From Neoscytalidium dimidiatum (taxonomy: Eukaryota > Ascomycota > Dothideomycetes > Botryosphaeriales > Botryosphaeriaceae), in the NCBI GenBank assembly GCA_037367355.1, contig CM074698.1, forward strand, positions 2,418,001-2,482,000: a DNA stretch of 64,000 bases, written 5' to 3'. The position numbers were made by a program, and so were the translations under genes. The stretch's first letter is position 1. Each line of letters starts with the position of its first letter. The notes under the pieces are model-generated. The model made no database searches and had not been told where the DNA came from. It saw only the letters and a list, made by a program, of their open reading frames with translations. This document shows, in pieces, positions 31,070-42,707 of the stretch.

Positions 31070-34000
31070 GCCATTGAAACTCAGAATTTTCTCAGAATTG
31101 GAATTTGCCTTATCCGGCAAATGCAATGACAGTATTTTGGAGCAAAGCCGGGTAGCATGATCTTTGATGCGCGTCGCCTTGATATCAGACATGCCACTAC
31201 AGTTGTCGCCCCTGAACCGTGTTGAAAAAAAAAAACTTTTTCCAAATCAGGGAGCTTGACAACTACCAAAGCTAATCGCCGTACGGCTAGTTGGCGCGGC
31301 AATGCAGTTACAATCCAGTAGAGCCGTGAATGGCGGGCATTGAGATGCAGATCGAATTCCCACAGCTTCCCTCGGTCCGTTCGCCATCTCGAGGATTCAT
31401 CTGGGCAGGATCGGAAGTTCCGTGCCATGCGCCTACAAGACAGCGGTTCCTCGCCCGCATTCCGCGTCGATTTAGGCAAAATGTTCAGATCGACCTGGAG
31501 AGCCCACAATCTAGGTGAGGTAGTGCACGACCTTGCCTGGTTGTGGACAGCGTTTGACACGGGGTTCTAGATGCCGTATTAATGAATAGGGAAAGAAGGG
31601 CGAGGATATCCTTGAGCGTTGCAGGCATGGCAACAAAGGGTCGGCTAAAAAGCCCGTCAAACCAACGGTACGTATAGCGTTAGCTGCAGAGTCTGCACAC
31701 AGGGCGCTGGCAGCCGGTAGCCCTGCCAAACGGTCTAGCTCATTTGAAAGCCAATCACGTAGCCAGCCGGGTGGACGAAGCGCTTGCGAAAGCAACGTAG
31801 CTGCACGCAGATAACAGAAGGTTGGCAAGCAATATCACCTCATTCATAGCTGCGATTACCAGCACTCGACACAGCAAACGCTGCGAATACCGAGCGATGG
31901 CTGGGGAACAAGTGCGGCGATCCGCCGCAGCCACACCCGGAATTCTTCCCACCAGCTCCGTTCCGCCCAGAAAAAGGAAAAGTACAAGGCTCCCAATGAT
32001 GACTACCCCTCACACACCACCATCTCGTCAATGATCCTGGGAAACCGGGGCGACGGACGATCGACCCTCCAACCGTTGGCCTGCAGGCCATGCGAGTCAG
32101 CGCGCCTGCAGTTGCCAACCCGACATGCAGCCGCCCAGTTCGACCTCCTGTCGCCGAGGGACGTCTTTTTCCTGCGACCACTCCCCATCCATCTACACCG
32201 CTTCTGCTGCTCTTTCACGCTACACCATCCTCCTTTCCTCAATCTGGCGCGTCCTAATCTGCTCTTAACAGCGCAATGCTATCCCAAGCTAACCGTTGAG
32301 CCCAGATCCTTGCTTAAGCCACGCGCTCGTATTTTTTTTTTTTTTTTTGCTCAGGTAGCCAGCCGCCTTTTACCTCCAACTGCCGTCCACTGGGCTATTT
32401 CCCCGCTATTTCGGAGCGGGTTTCGCTACCGCTATTCCATCAGAAGAACGAGCCTCTGACAGCGGTCGGCAGCAAGGTAAAGTCGACTCCTCCGTTTATC
32501 AGCTTACCCTGCGTGCGTTATATCCGGCGCGGCGCTGCAATAGCAGGAGCATTCATGCCATGCGCTTGCAAGAGCGTGCAGGAGACCATCCGGCTCCGAC
32601 ATCTTTCTTCCCGCAAGCGCGTGCTCGTAAAGAAATGAGGCACGATGCAATGCGCGCATGCGCCGTCGATCTGACTAGCGAAGAGCAGAAAAAGATCCTG
32701 GCTTGATGGAACTGCGCGCAACCGTGCCCCGGCGCTTCTTACTCGCTGGATGATGCCGCGCTTCCCTTATCAGTATCTCCCCTCTTATTTCTCTCAGGTA
32801 CCAGGCCGTTGGGTACATTCTTTCGGTTCTTTTTGTCATTTCTCTTTGCTATGGCAAACGATTGCGCTCGCCGGTGAAGCTCGTCACACCATCATGTTCG
32901 ATCAACACCGCCTTGAAGATGACTTTGCAGAGAAGATACCCAGTGGCGCATGCCACGTGGATGAAGGCTTGGTTCAAACGTGGCTTAAACGGACCGTCTT
33001 CGCTCTTGTAGCCCTACTTCGTGCTGTGTAGATCTTATTCTAGTAGTGCTTTGCTTGGAGCAGCATTGGTGTGGCCAGGAGGAGGACGGCCGTCATCGGC
33101 GGAGCCGTGTGCTGTCAAGTCATGGTCATGCACGCCAGTGGCCGAGAGCACAACCTTACTCTGCCTTCGCGCTCGTGAAAAATGCAGCTTTGTCACGGCA
33201 GCAAATCTTACGCTGGAGAGCACAAGGCATGCGGCGGGCCGGTCCAGGAAGCAGTGCGGTTAGAAAAGTGGGCAATGCTCCGCGCGCCGACAATGGTGAA
33301 GATAAACGTGCGTGCATACAGCTGCATCACAGTCTTCCTGCTGCACTTTTTCCTCCCTCGCCTAGAGAAGCTGCGGGCCCTCCCAGGTCTCCATCATACC
33401 GCATGGAGACTGGGTGCGTACGTGCGCGCTCAAGTGATAGGCAGCTGAACGGCGTCGTTCGGGCAGCCAGCCGTTGGCAGCAAAGATGCACGATGTACTG
33501 TCCATCCGCAGTACATGGATCGTGATTGCACATGTAAAGAAGATGCTTGGCGGAGAGCGGTGGAGAGAGAGACGAGCTGCCGAGCTGCTGGGATATACGC
33601 GGCAGTGCGCTACCAGTGAATGCCTGACGCATGCCGCATCCCAGCAAAGACGCCAGCCGGTCCGCAAATTGCATATGCTTTGCTTCGGACTGCTTCCCTG
33701 CGCACACCACGCGGCCGCTAGAAGGTCTGCTGCATTATCTTGAGGGTCTAGCGGACAGCAATGACACAGCGAGGGTGCAAATCACAGGTGGCGCATGCGT
33801 CTATTCTCTCAGTGGACTGGAGCAAGGTGGAGATTGATTTCGGCGGTGGGTACCAACATGCAGCGAGCTGCTCCTGTTTTGAGCGGCCCATTTGGCGCCA
33901 GCGCGCTAGCGAGAGACGATGATAAGCCACCCGGTGATTCCGCAGCAGGAAGATGCATGTTCTTCCGGCCGTCCAGCTACGGGAGAGGGCGAGCGAGAGA

Positions 34001-34371
34001 GAAACAGACAGTATGACGTGGTTGTTTTATGTCGTCGATTGATGGGAGAGCATGCGCCGGTACGGGGCCTTCCTGCCCCGTCCGGCCATGCCTGCTCACT
34101 TATCTCTCTCCCGGCTGTACATGATCGCCAATCTGTCTCTGGACGTGCCGGGGCAGGGCAGTCTGGGCTCTCTCATTTGCACCTCACCTTACTCAGGCCC
34201 GCAAAGCAAGCCTTGCCCGCCCCTCAGCGGAGGCGGGAAAGCTTTCCCCTGCGGTCTGTATTTATACCTGCGTCGGCTCTTGCGCGGAGTCGGACAAGCC
34301 GAGCGCCATTCCCCTCCTCTCCTCCTGCTTCTCCCTCTCCTCGCAGTCGAAAAAATTCAGTGTATGCAGCT
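31070..34371. other. large intergenic region, about 3.3 kb
   Basis: No gene I can support. Several GC-rich open frames occur on both strands, none with domain-like sequence or consistent splice signals. A 17-nt T run lies at about 32332-32348. A TATTTATA at 34259-34266 precedes the sorbitol dehydrogenase-like start by about 105 nt. A non-coding transcript or a long regulatory region is possible. Confidence 0.5.
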
Positions 34372-35860
34372 ATGGCTCCCTCAGCAATCACGGACGTCTT
34401 CCCAAGTGAGGTCAAGAACAGCGGCAAAGCCGCAATTCAAGCTTCCGTCCTGCATGGGCCACGCGATCTTCGCATCGTACGTGCTTTTAACATTTTCGTC
34501 TCCCGCTTTCCCCACACAAGCACCAACGACCCCCACACCTTCTGTATCGAGCAGTCGCGTGGGGGTTAGCCAGGCACCGTCTGACCTGCACGACACGCTC
34601 TGATTTCCAACCCAATTATTCCCAACGCTTACAGCGCTTATTCTGATGTTTCTTTTTCTTTTTCCTCCCTCAACAGGAAACCAGGCATCTGTCCGATCCG
34701 CTCCCGCACGAGTTGCAGATCGCGGTCCGCGCGACGGGCATCTGCGGCAGCGATTTTTCCTATTACAGCAAGTTCCGCAATGGCGACCTGTGCGCCGTGG
34801 CGCCGCTGTCGCTGGGCCACGAGTCCGCCGGCGTGGTCGTCGCCGTCGGAGATCAAGTGCCCGCCGGCTCCTTTCAGATCGGCGACAGGGTTGCGCTCGA
34901 AGTCGGCGTCCCCTGCGACTCCTGCAGGTCCTGCCAGCGCGGCAGGTACAACCTGTGCCCCAAGATGAGGTTCAGGAGCAGCGCCAAGAGTGTGCCGCAC
35001 TTCCAGGGCACGCTACAGGAGCGTATCAATCATCCCGCCAAGTGGTGCCATAAGTGAATCCTCCTGTCTTGGTTGGGTTTGGGCTTGACTGACTTCTCCC
35101 ATAGAATTCCGGACCACGTCTCCTTGGAGTCTGCCGCGCTGTTGGAACCGCTGTCGGTGGCGATACATGCAACTAGGAGGGCAACCGTGGAGCAAGGCGA
35201 TACCGCCGTGGTCTTCGGTGCTGGCACTGTCGGCCTGCTCACGGCCGCCATGGCCAAGATGTCTGGAGCAACGACTGTGCTTATTGCCGACATTGACATC
35301 GGCCGTGTCAAGTACGCCCTACGTCACGGATTCGCTACGAGAGGATATGTCGTTTCAACCGGTTCTCAGCCGCAAGAGACAAGTGAGAAGCTTGCGGCCG
35401 CTAAGTCTCTTGCCAGTGAGATTGTGGAGAGCGCCTGCGCCGGTGAGCTAGATGCCGAGGGTGTGGACGTCACATTTGACTGCACCGGGAAGGAGATGTG
35501 TATGCAGGCTGGACTTTTCGTAAGTAATCTCACATTCACCTTTTCGGAGACCGTGCTGAGTTCTATTAGGCGACGAGACCTGGTGGTAAGCTGATTATGG
35601 TGGGCATGGGCACGCCAATTCAGACGCTGCCAATGTCGGCTTCCCATCTGAAAGAGGTTGACATACTTGGCATCTTCCGGTACGCCAACACCTACCCAAC
35701 AGGCATGAAAATCATCTCGTCTGGTGTCCTGCCAAGTCTAGACATGATGATCACGCATCGCTTCAGCGGACTCGAGTCGGCCAAGGATGCTTTCGAGCTT
35801 GCTGGAAGGACTGTCGATGATAAAGGAAATTTAGTGCTGAAGGTGCTGATTGAATATTGA
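34372..35860 (+). CDS. zinc-dependent sorbitol/xylitol dehydrogenase-like MDR
   Basis: Exons 34372-34476, 34677-35053, 35105-35519 and 35570-35860, 395 aa. NAD(P)-linked oxidation of a polyol to a ketose is the likely reaction. Catalytic zinc ligands: Cys58 (TGICGSD), His83 and Glu84 (GHES). Structural zinc: Cys115, 118, 121 and 129 in GVPCDSCRSCQRGRYNLCP. Rossmann motif GAGTVGLLTA; the acidic residue in LIADID suggests NAD rather than NADP. The late motif GKLIMVGMG and DILGIFRYANTYP match the polyol dehydrogenase group. N-terminal extension of about 20 residues. The first intron is 200 nt. Which polyol is used cannot be told from sequence alone. Confidence 0.9.
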
Positions 35861-37049
35861 GAGGGACGAAGAGGTGGCCTATAGATACCCACGTTTCGAT
35901 TTGTACTATTCAGTTTGTAATAGTGCTTGCTGAGGATAGACATACGTAAATCATTAAAAGTAGACGAATAAGATATAACCCCCGTCCCCCCGGCTCCTTT
36001 TTTATTGGTTTCTGAGGAAAGAACCCCTACGTAAAACCATGATGAATTATGAATTGGGCAGGACAGAGGTCCGCCTCATAAGAGGAGAAGTGATGAGCAT
36101 CGATTATGACTAGATTTTCAACAATATAAACATCGTCGGAAGTGCATTTGCCGCAATATTCATGGGGCAGTGACATCATACCTTGCTGGGTGAGCTAAAC
36201 TCTTGTTCATTCGTGATATGTCAAGAATCTTAGTGAAACAAAGATGCCGATTGGAGCGCAGCCCTAGCCGTGAAGCAACTGATGAAGTGTGTCTTGTAGT
36301 GGTGATTGAGGTAGCGTCGGCGATGACGCTCGTCTGCTGGCGGGACACAACAATATGCAAATTCAAGCGCCAAATCCAGCAAAAGCTCGTAGAGTAAGAA
36401 CATCGAAGATTTCCATAGTAACCGAATTAAAACTCGCGATTTCTTAACCAAATGTAAAGGAAACTTAATAAAATTCTTTATTTTGATAGAGAAAAATATT
36501 CTCTTTTTTTCATATTATAAGTATATTTTAACGAGAAATTTACGATTCTTCTTTACGATTCTTCTTTACGATTCTTCTTTACGATTCTTCTTTACGATTC
36601 TTCTTTCTTTTATCGGAGATTTGTTAAGTTCGCGAGTTCGTGTAACCGACTAAGCAATCGACCGAGCGACCGATCGCGAAAAAAAATAAAGACTCTTATA
36701 AAAATAATATTCTAGATCTCTTTGACTTTAGTTAGGAATTCTGAGATATTACTATGTTATTTTCTACTATAATTTTCTATTGTTGTTATTCGACTTCTCG
36801 CTCTCTGATTTTGGTTCGTTACTCTGCAAACTTCCTGCTCACTTCGGCGCTGGAATTGTTCATCAGTGCGCTGGTCCGTGCGCTGCGGCCTGGAGCTCTG
36901 TCCTCCACCGGCACAACTGCTCCACGACCCGCCTCGACACCACCAACTGCCCCGCCGCTCCAAGCTCACTGGTCAGTCTTGAGCCGTAGCTTGTCCTCGA
37001 AACTCCTCCGCCTCTCAACCCCGGCAGTATCGCATCCGCGCAAGCAACG
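35861..37049. other. intergenic region with AT-rich patch
   Basis: About 1.2 kb between the dehydrogenase and COP9 genes. Positions about 36420-36780 are strikingly AT-rich compared with the rest of the window and contain the 13-bp tandem repeat. No coding sequence is recognised. Confidence 0.55.
36539..36603. repeat. five perfect copies of a 13-bp tandem repeat
   Basis: Unit TTTACGATTCTTC, five perfect copies at 36539, 36552, 36565, 36578 and 36591, followed by TTTCTTTT. It sits within an AT-rich stretch about 450-500 nt upstream of the COP9 subunit 6 start. Likely replication-slippage minisatellite. Confidence 0.97.
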
Positions 37050-38721
37050 ATGGCGGATACGGAGGAAAACCCGCTTCTCTCGAGCACCAGAGCTTCCGAC
37101 ACGAGCCCACAGGTGCAACTTCACCCGCTCGTACTGCTCACCGTCTCCGATTACATTACCCGCCATACACTCCGCCAGCAGCCAGGTCCCGTGGTTGGCG
37201 CCATAATAGGCCAGCAAAATGGTCGCGAGATCACAATGGAAGTGGCGTTTGAGGCCAAATTGATAACCGGTGAGGACGGCGAGGTCAGGATTGATGATCA
37301 GTGGTTCGGCGAGCGCTTAGAGCAGTGTAAGTTAATCCTCACGCGGAACTTTGGATATCTCTTTGCTCCATTGCATCCTCTGTGGCCGTGCTAATAGTCT
37401 ACGTAGACAAGACGGTTTACAAGTCACCTGCATTGGACCTGGTCGGCTGGTTTACGTTAGGCGCGCCTACGGGTCCCGAGCCACATCACCTCCTCATTCA
37501 TGAGTACATCCAGAACGTGCATAACGAAACCGCTCTGCTACTGCTGTTCCACCCGGAGTCCGTCCTTGAAGGGAGCGCCACTGGCGGTAAACTTCCACTC
37601 ACCATTTACGAGAGCCTTTGGGAGGGCAGCGGAGGCAATGACAAGGGTACTACCATGGATATTGATGGTGGTGCCTCGGGCCAGGGAAAGCAACTGAAGT
37701 TCCGCGAGTTGACTTACTCTGTTGAGACCGGAGAGGCCGAGATGATCGCAGTGGATTTTGTCGCACAAGGCGGTGGTAATGCCACGGCTGTCGACCAAGC
37801 TAGGCGAGTCAGCGTCGCCGCAGGTGAAGGAAGCGGTAAGGGCAAGAGTAAGGGCAAATCGAAGGCCAGCGCAGAAGCACCGGAGGCGGACGACGACGCT
37901 GTGCCGTTGACATCAGAAGACGAAGAACGTACGTCCACCATGTATCCTGGCGACTTCTGCGAGTGAAGATTCTAACTCAGCCATTGTAGTTCTCGCTTCT
38001 CTAACCGCAAAGTCCAACGCCATCAAGATGCTTCGCGCCCGCATAAACCTCCTCCAATCCTACTTGTCTGAACTCCCGCCCTCCTATCTCACCGATGCCG
38101 AGATCCCGCAGATCAAGAATCCCACCGAGCAACCGAACCACGAGATCCTCCGTGCCATCCAAGCGCTCTTATCCCGCCTACCCCTCCTTGCCCCGCCGGA
38201 CCGTGACACCTTCGCGCGCGAAGCAGCCGAGCAACGCGCCGACGTAGAGCTCACTAATATGCTAGCTAGTATCACAGGCTCGCTCGGCGCAGCGAGCGAG
38301 CTGGGTAAGAAGTTCGCCATCGTCGACCAGGCTCGCAGCACCCGCCGCATGAACAACCCCGGCATGGTTGGTCCATTCGCTGTGGGCGGCCGTCCGCCTT
38401 TCGACGCGGATGGCACACATTCGGGCGGCGGTGGGTCCGGCAGCATGGGCTTCTTTGATTCCCCGATAAGTGGTGCCAGCGCTGCGTATGTGAGTCCTGG
38501 CGAGGGCAAAACTTTCCCGGGACGCCATCGCTGAAGGAGGGATATTCGAAGAGCTTTTCCCAGACCTCATTGTCTCCAAGTACACTTACTTTTTTTAGAA
38601 TAGGGCCCATCGATCTCCGTCAAAGCTTAAGGAGAAGTCGAAGAAGGTCAAGGAAGATATGGCAAAGGCGGTGGATAGGATAACGGACAAGATGAAGGAG
38701 ACGGGATGCGCACCTAACTGA
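37050..38721 (+). CDS. COP9 signalosome subunit 6 (MPN domain, non-catalytic)
   Basis: Subunit of the COP9 signalosome, which removes Nedd8 from cullin ubiquitin ligases; called CsnF in Aspergillus. Exons 37050-37326, 37407-37928, 37990-38489 and, proposed, 38599-38721, 473 aa. The MPN domain opens with VQLHPLVLLTVSDYITRH and includes PGPVVGAIIGQQNGREI, DLVGWFTLG and PHHLLIHEYIQNVHNETALL. The JAMM zinc-ligand pattern of the catalytic subunit 5 is absent, as expected. The C-terminal helical region starts LLASLTAKSNAIKMLRARIN. Reading straight through exon 3 ends at 38534 after an extra 14 codons. The GTGAGT donor at 38490 and acceptor at 38597-38598 instead add a Lys-rich 40-residue tail (KLKEKSKKVKEDM and on). 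I prefer the spliced form; either is possible. Confidence 0.87.
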
Positions 38722-39902
38722 ATGATGCACGTTTTTCGCTTTAACGAAGTACATGGGTGGATATGACGGTGCGATACGGTGGTAGCACCATGGATTGACC
38801 GGCTGGATGGGGGCATTATAATGGCGTTACAAGAGGGTGGCGCGCGTGGTTGAAAGCCATTCCGGGCAGGCATCTGATTTCATGCCGGAAGATGCTTTCT
38901 TTTTTCCCTTCTTTTAGCCTTGCACTGATGGCAGCGGAAAGACTGTCACGGAGACAATACCGGTCATGGAGGTACTACCGACCCGAGCGGTCAAGCTCGA
39001 TATCTTCATTTCAAGTCAGGCTAGACAGTACAAGCTAGCTTCTAAAAGCGAATGCGAGAAATCACCTTCAATGATACCAGCAGCCCCTTGTTGCCATGGG
39101 AGAAATTCGTTAGATGTAGTGGTGTATTGAATTGCTCTCGGAGCATCGCAATTAAAGAAGGTTGTCTACCACCCTAAGATGAAAGAAAGGAGATGTCTAT
39201 TTCCCACCCATTCCCATGTTCGATCTTTCTAGCGTACATGCATCAACGCATTCGTACATATCCCGTAACTTCAATGAGAGTTATTAGCGAGCGCTGTCAG
39301 AGAATGCTGCTTCTAACACAAAGGCAACGCAACAAGAAAATCACCAGAAAAAAAAAAAAAAAAGAAAGTCGCAAAGTAGAAGTGCCTATTCCGCCCATTC
39401 CGTTATAGCCAATCTCAACAGTCGATTCTGATATTGGGTCCGTCTTGGTGGTAGATGTCGCTGAGGGCAGACGGGCCAGAAAAGGTGATATCGCAAGGAG
39501 AAAAGGCTAGAGACCAGGAGGTCAGGGGACGGAAATGACGACATCGAGACTGATGAGAATAACTCCCCCTTGGTTCGCTTTGGAGTGATATTTGCGAGTT
39601 CTCAACTAACATAGCAGGGGGGTGGTTTCCTATTGACTATGCTCGTCAGTAGTCAAGGCAACTGACGCGATAGGTTGATACTTCACCGTTACTGGAACAA
39701 GGCTCCATAGACGCCTCAATATTCTCAAGACCCGATCCTTATCCACCACTGCATCCACAAGGGTTCAGAAACGAACTCGCTTGCGGAAATAAGAAATCTG
39801 GCTCATGACAGCCTTGATCGTCTGCGGCGTGGCTCGTATCTTAGCAGGCGAGACCTTGCTCGGAAGATAGATCAGGTAGTGAAGTTCTCGAATGTGCTAT
39901 GC
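38722..39902. other. convergent intergenic region
   Basis: About 1.2 kb between the COP9 gene (+) and the Cys-rich gene (-). Contains an A-rich run at about 39349-39363. No gene or RNA is recognised. Confidence 0.5.
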
Positions 39903-41075
39903 TCATGGCGGTACCGCATCAGGATCCTGGGCTAAAAGCTCCTCGTCTTCGGTCACCATAGGAGGGAACTGAGTCTCCGGTCCGTAGGCGACAATAACCT
40001 CCTGGAAATTTTGCCCTTTTGGACTGATAGTCCCGTTGCTGACGTCATGTTCGCTCACGTCTGTATCTTCGGCTCCCTGATCGCAGTCTTCCGTGGGGTG
40101 TGAGACATCAAAGCGGCCGTACTCGTGGTAATAGCTCTCGTCGCCAGTTGGCCCATTCTCTTCCTCGTCCAAAGCATTGGCAAAGTTGACATTGGCCACG
40201 ACGTTCATATCCCATGCGTCTGTTGTTACTAGCTGGCCCATTCTCCTTGTATTCCACGCGTCGCCACCAAAGTCTGCATACCAGTCATTGCAACCGCTAT
40301 CTGAGACACCGCCGTAGGTATCTATGAAAAAGGCTTGGAAAGTCGAATAGCGCTGCTTACCGTCATCTTCATGCCATGCTGGCCGTTGCTCTCCAAGAAG
40401 CACGTCCTCAGGAAGGACTTCATGACGCAGCGGTGAAGAGCCAAACTTCACGCGCTTCTTAATCTCCGGGCTCGCGTACATGTAGCGGTCGGTTGTGGGG
40501 AACCGTGTGCGGACGGTCCAGGACTCGGTGTTGAACTGGTCGCGCAGGTCATCGAGCGCCTTGCCCCAATATTCGATCTGCCCCTTCAGTCCATGCCGAT
40601 ACTTTTGCTTCTTATCGACGATGCCTCGGTCCAGTGTCCCGTCCCTGATATCCTTGCTGGCGCGACCCTCCTCGGCTGTGCTCTCCTTCGCACTGTTGCC
40701 TCCGATTTTGTTCCCGTCCTCCTCGGCTGTGCCATTTCCATCCGCCTGATCATCGCCCAAGCGGCCAGCTTCCGCTCCCCAAAGGATGAGCCCGCTCTGC
40801 ATGCCGTGCTCGAGTGCTTCCTGATAGGCTTTCTCAGCTTCGCCAATGCGTGCCTTCCAATCGTCTCTGAACTGCTCGTACAAACAGGAGCCGCACAAGG
40901 AGCGTGAAGAGATGGCGATGTAACATTCGGCGATACAAGCGGCGATGTGTCCATCTTCCCTGTCCGTTGGCCTGAGATGACGCTTTCGGAGCTTAGTAAA
41001 TGTGCCACGGCATCTCGAAAGGCGGTAGCGGACAAAGTGGCCGCAGGCGTATTGATAGCCGTGAAGCTTGCACAT
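39903..41075 (-). CDS. uncharacterised fungal protein with Cys/His-rich N-terminus
   Basis: Single exon, 390 aa from the ATG at 41075 (the frame runs on to a TTG only). Not recognised as a named family. The first 80 residues hold a cysteine pattern that could bind zinc: MCKLHGYQYACGHFVRYRLS, CRGTF, AACIAECY and SLCGSCLYEQFRDDW, then a helical stretch. The middle is charged and low in complexity (GDDQADGNGTAEEDG), followed by a segment with many aromatic residues (about 190-330). The tail is acidic. Proteins with this kind of N-terminal Cys pattern recur in Dothideomycetes, but I know no function. Single-exon structure and long conserved-looking frame support a real gene. Confidence 0.72.
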   Translation of the reverse strand: MCKLHGYQYACGHFVRYRLSRCRGTFTKLRKRHLRPTDREDGHIAACIAECYIAISSRSLCGSCLYEQFRDDWKARIGEAEKAYQEALEHGMQSGLILWGAEAGRLGDDQADGNGTAEEDGNKIGGNSAKESTAEEGRASKDIRDGTLDRGIVDKKQKYRHGLKGQIEYWGKALDDLRDQFNTESWTVRTRFPTTDRYMYASPEIKKRVKFGSSPLRHEVLPEDVLLGEQRPAWHEDDGKQRYSTFQAFFIDTYGGVSDSGCNDWYADFGGDAWNTRRMGQLVTTDAWDMNVVANVNFANALDEEENGPTGDESYYHEYGRFDVSHPTEDCDQGAEDTDVSEHDVSNGTISPKGQNFQEVIVAYGPETQFPPMVTEDEELLAQDPDAVPP

Positions 41076-42707
41076 CGTGCGGGTAGTCAATGATTGCGTC
41101 GACGGAGTTCGCGCGAAAAGGTGTGTCCAAGGGTAGGCGGAGCGAACAAGTGTGAAGGTTGGTGTGGTACCAAAGAGTGTGTTTGTCCGTTCCGATCCGG
41201 TTAGGATTTGGCTGGGCGAATGTGACTGAGCGAGGGTGGGAGTGACGGGCCGCAGGTCAGAAGGGGAGGCCAGCCCAAGAGCCTGCTCCTACTTCTACGA
41301 GGGCCGGACGGAGGGAGCAAAACGGCAGAGTGGCGGGTTAGACGATGCAGCATGGCTCGATGATAAATTGGGCATGTGTGGCGAAGTGAAGAGGTGTGAT
41401 GTATTAGCTGAAAGACAGCAGGAAGACACGAGAAGATCTAGATTCGCGAGTGTGAAGACTCTGGGTGCGCATAGGCGAGAAAAGAGACACAGGCAGCAGC
41501 AGGGCGCGCAAAGCGGCGTAAAAGCAGTCAATCAAGGGCCAGAACAGACAAATGTACCCCAGTGTTGATCCCCGACTGGACTTACGGGCAGGACAGCAGC
41601 AGTGGACGAGCTGGTTGTTGCGGAGACGTCATGTTCTGGAGACCATGAGCTTTTTTCTCCGCAGCTGGTGGGAGATGCTTGCACAGCAGGAGCGAAACAA
41701 GAAGGCGTCTTCCTCATGGAGCATGATATGCACTGCTCTGACCTCAGACGTCTCCTCCTCTTTCCTACGTAGCCGGTGATGAAAGCCAAGAATCAGACGC
41801 GAGCCGTCGCAGCCGCTGGCGTCATTGGTATTTCGTCTCGCGGCCGGTAGTATTGAGGACGACATCTCGCGGCGCGGTAGCGACAACCTAGCTCTGAGGC
41901 TTGACATATTGCGCATCTTCGCTCGCGGAAGACGGGTCGGCGTGTAGTTGTCTGCAAGCTTTTAGACATACGTTGGGTCCCTGGGCGCTGCCGTGCAACC
42001 TAGCCAGATTCATCCAAATCGCTCGATGCAAAGTGCGCCGGGTGGCCTTCCGGCGATCGGGAGTGGCTGCTGTCAAAGTCCTCTACCCCATGCCTGGTCC
42101 GCCCTGGAAATCTCATCCCATCTCATTGGTACGCAGTCCAGCTGTTCCCTCTGCCACTATCCGACAGAAAGTCGTTCTGCATGAGCTTCAAGCCCGCCTG
42201 CACAGTTGAGCCGAGTCCCAGCAACTTGCGCATATCGCGGCCTACTTCTAGAAGTAAGGCGCTGTTCTGTGCTACCCTCTGCGTTCATCATGCACCTCCA
42301 CACCGCGCCCCTCGTGCTGGCCGTCCAGTGCTTGCCGAGCATGCGCTGAGGGTGTGCAAAAGATCTACACCGGACAAGGGGGTCGGATTCGCACAAAGAT
42401 GCAGGCATATGCCGTACATTTCTTAGCAAGCCAAATGTCCCACCTAACATTCGCACTCCGCATTCATTGGCCACGCACGTGTCTTCAGTCTTGTTTCGAA
42501 CATCTGCATGACCGACGTGCCTCTCTAATTCTTCCATCGCCCATGCTCCCAACAATTGATAAGGGTATCTACACAACTCCAATAGCCTGTCCGATGCCAA
42601 AAAGACTCAACCAAACCGTGATCCGCTATGTCCAAACAATAACGCAAAGTGCACCAATCAACCCCACGCCATAATCCTGAACAAAAATGAGTGGATGCCC
42701 TTTCCTT
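41076..42707. other. intergenic region, about 1.6 kb
   Basis: Between two minus-strand genes. Several GC-rich open frames overlap on both strands without domain-like sequence. Presumed to hold the upstream region of the Cys-rich gene and the 3' end of the next. Nothing is recognised. Confidence 0.5.

Noticed and set aside
33919..34569. 216-codon + frame upstream of and overlapping the sorbitol dehydrogenase-like gene
   Set aside because: Different frame from the real exon 1, runs through its intron, and has random Ser/Pro/Arg composition.
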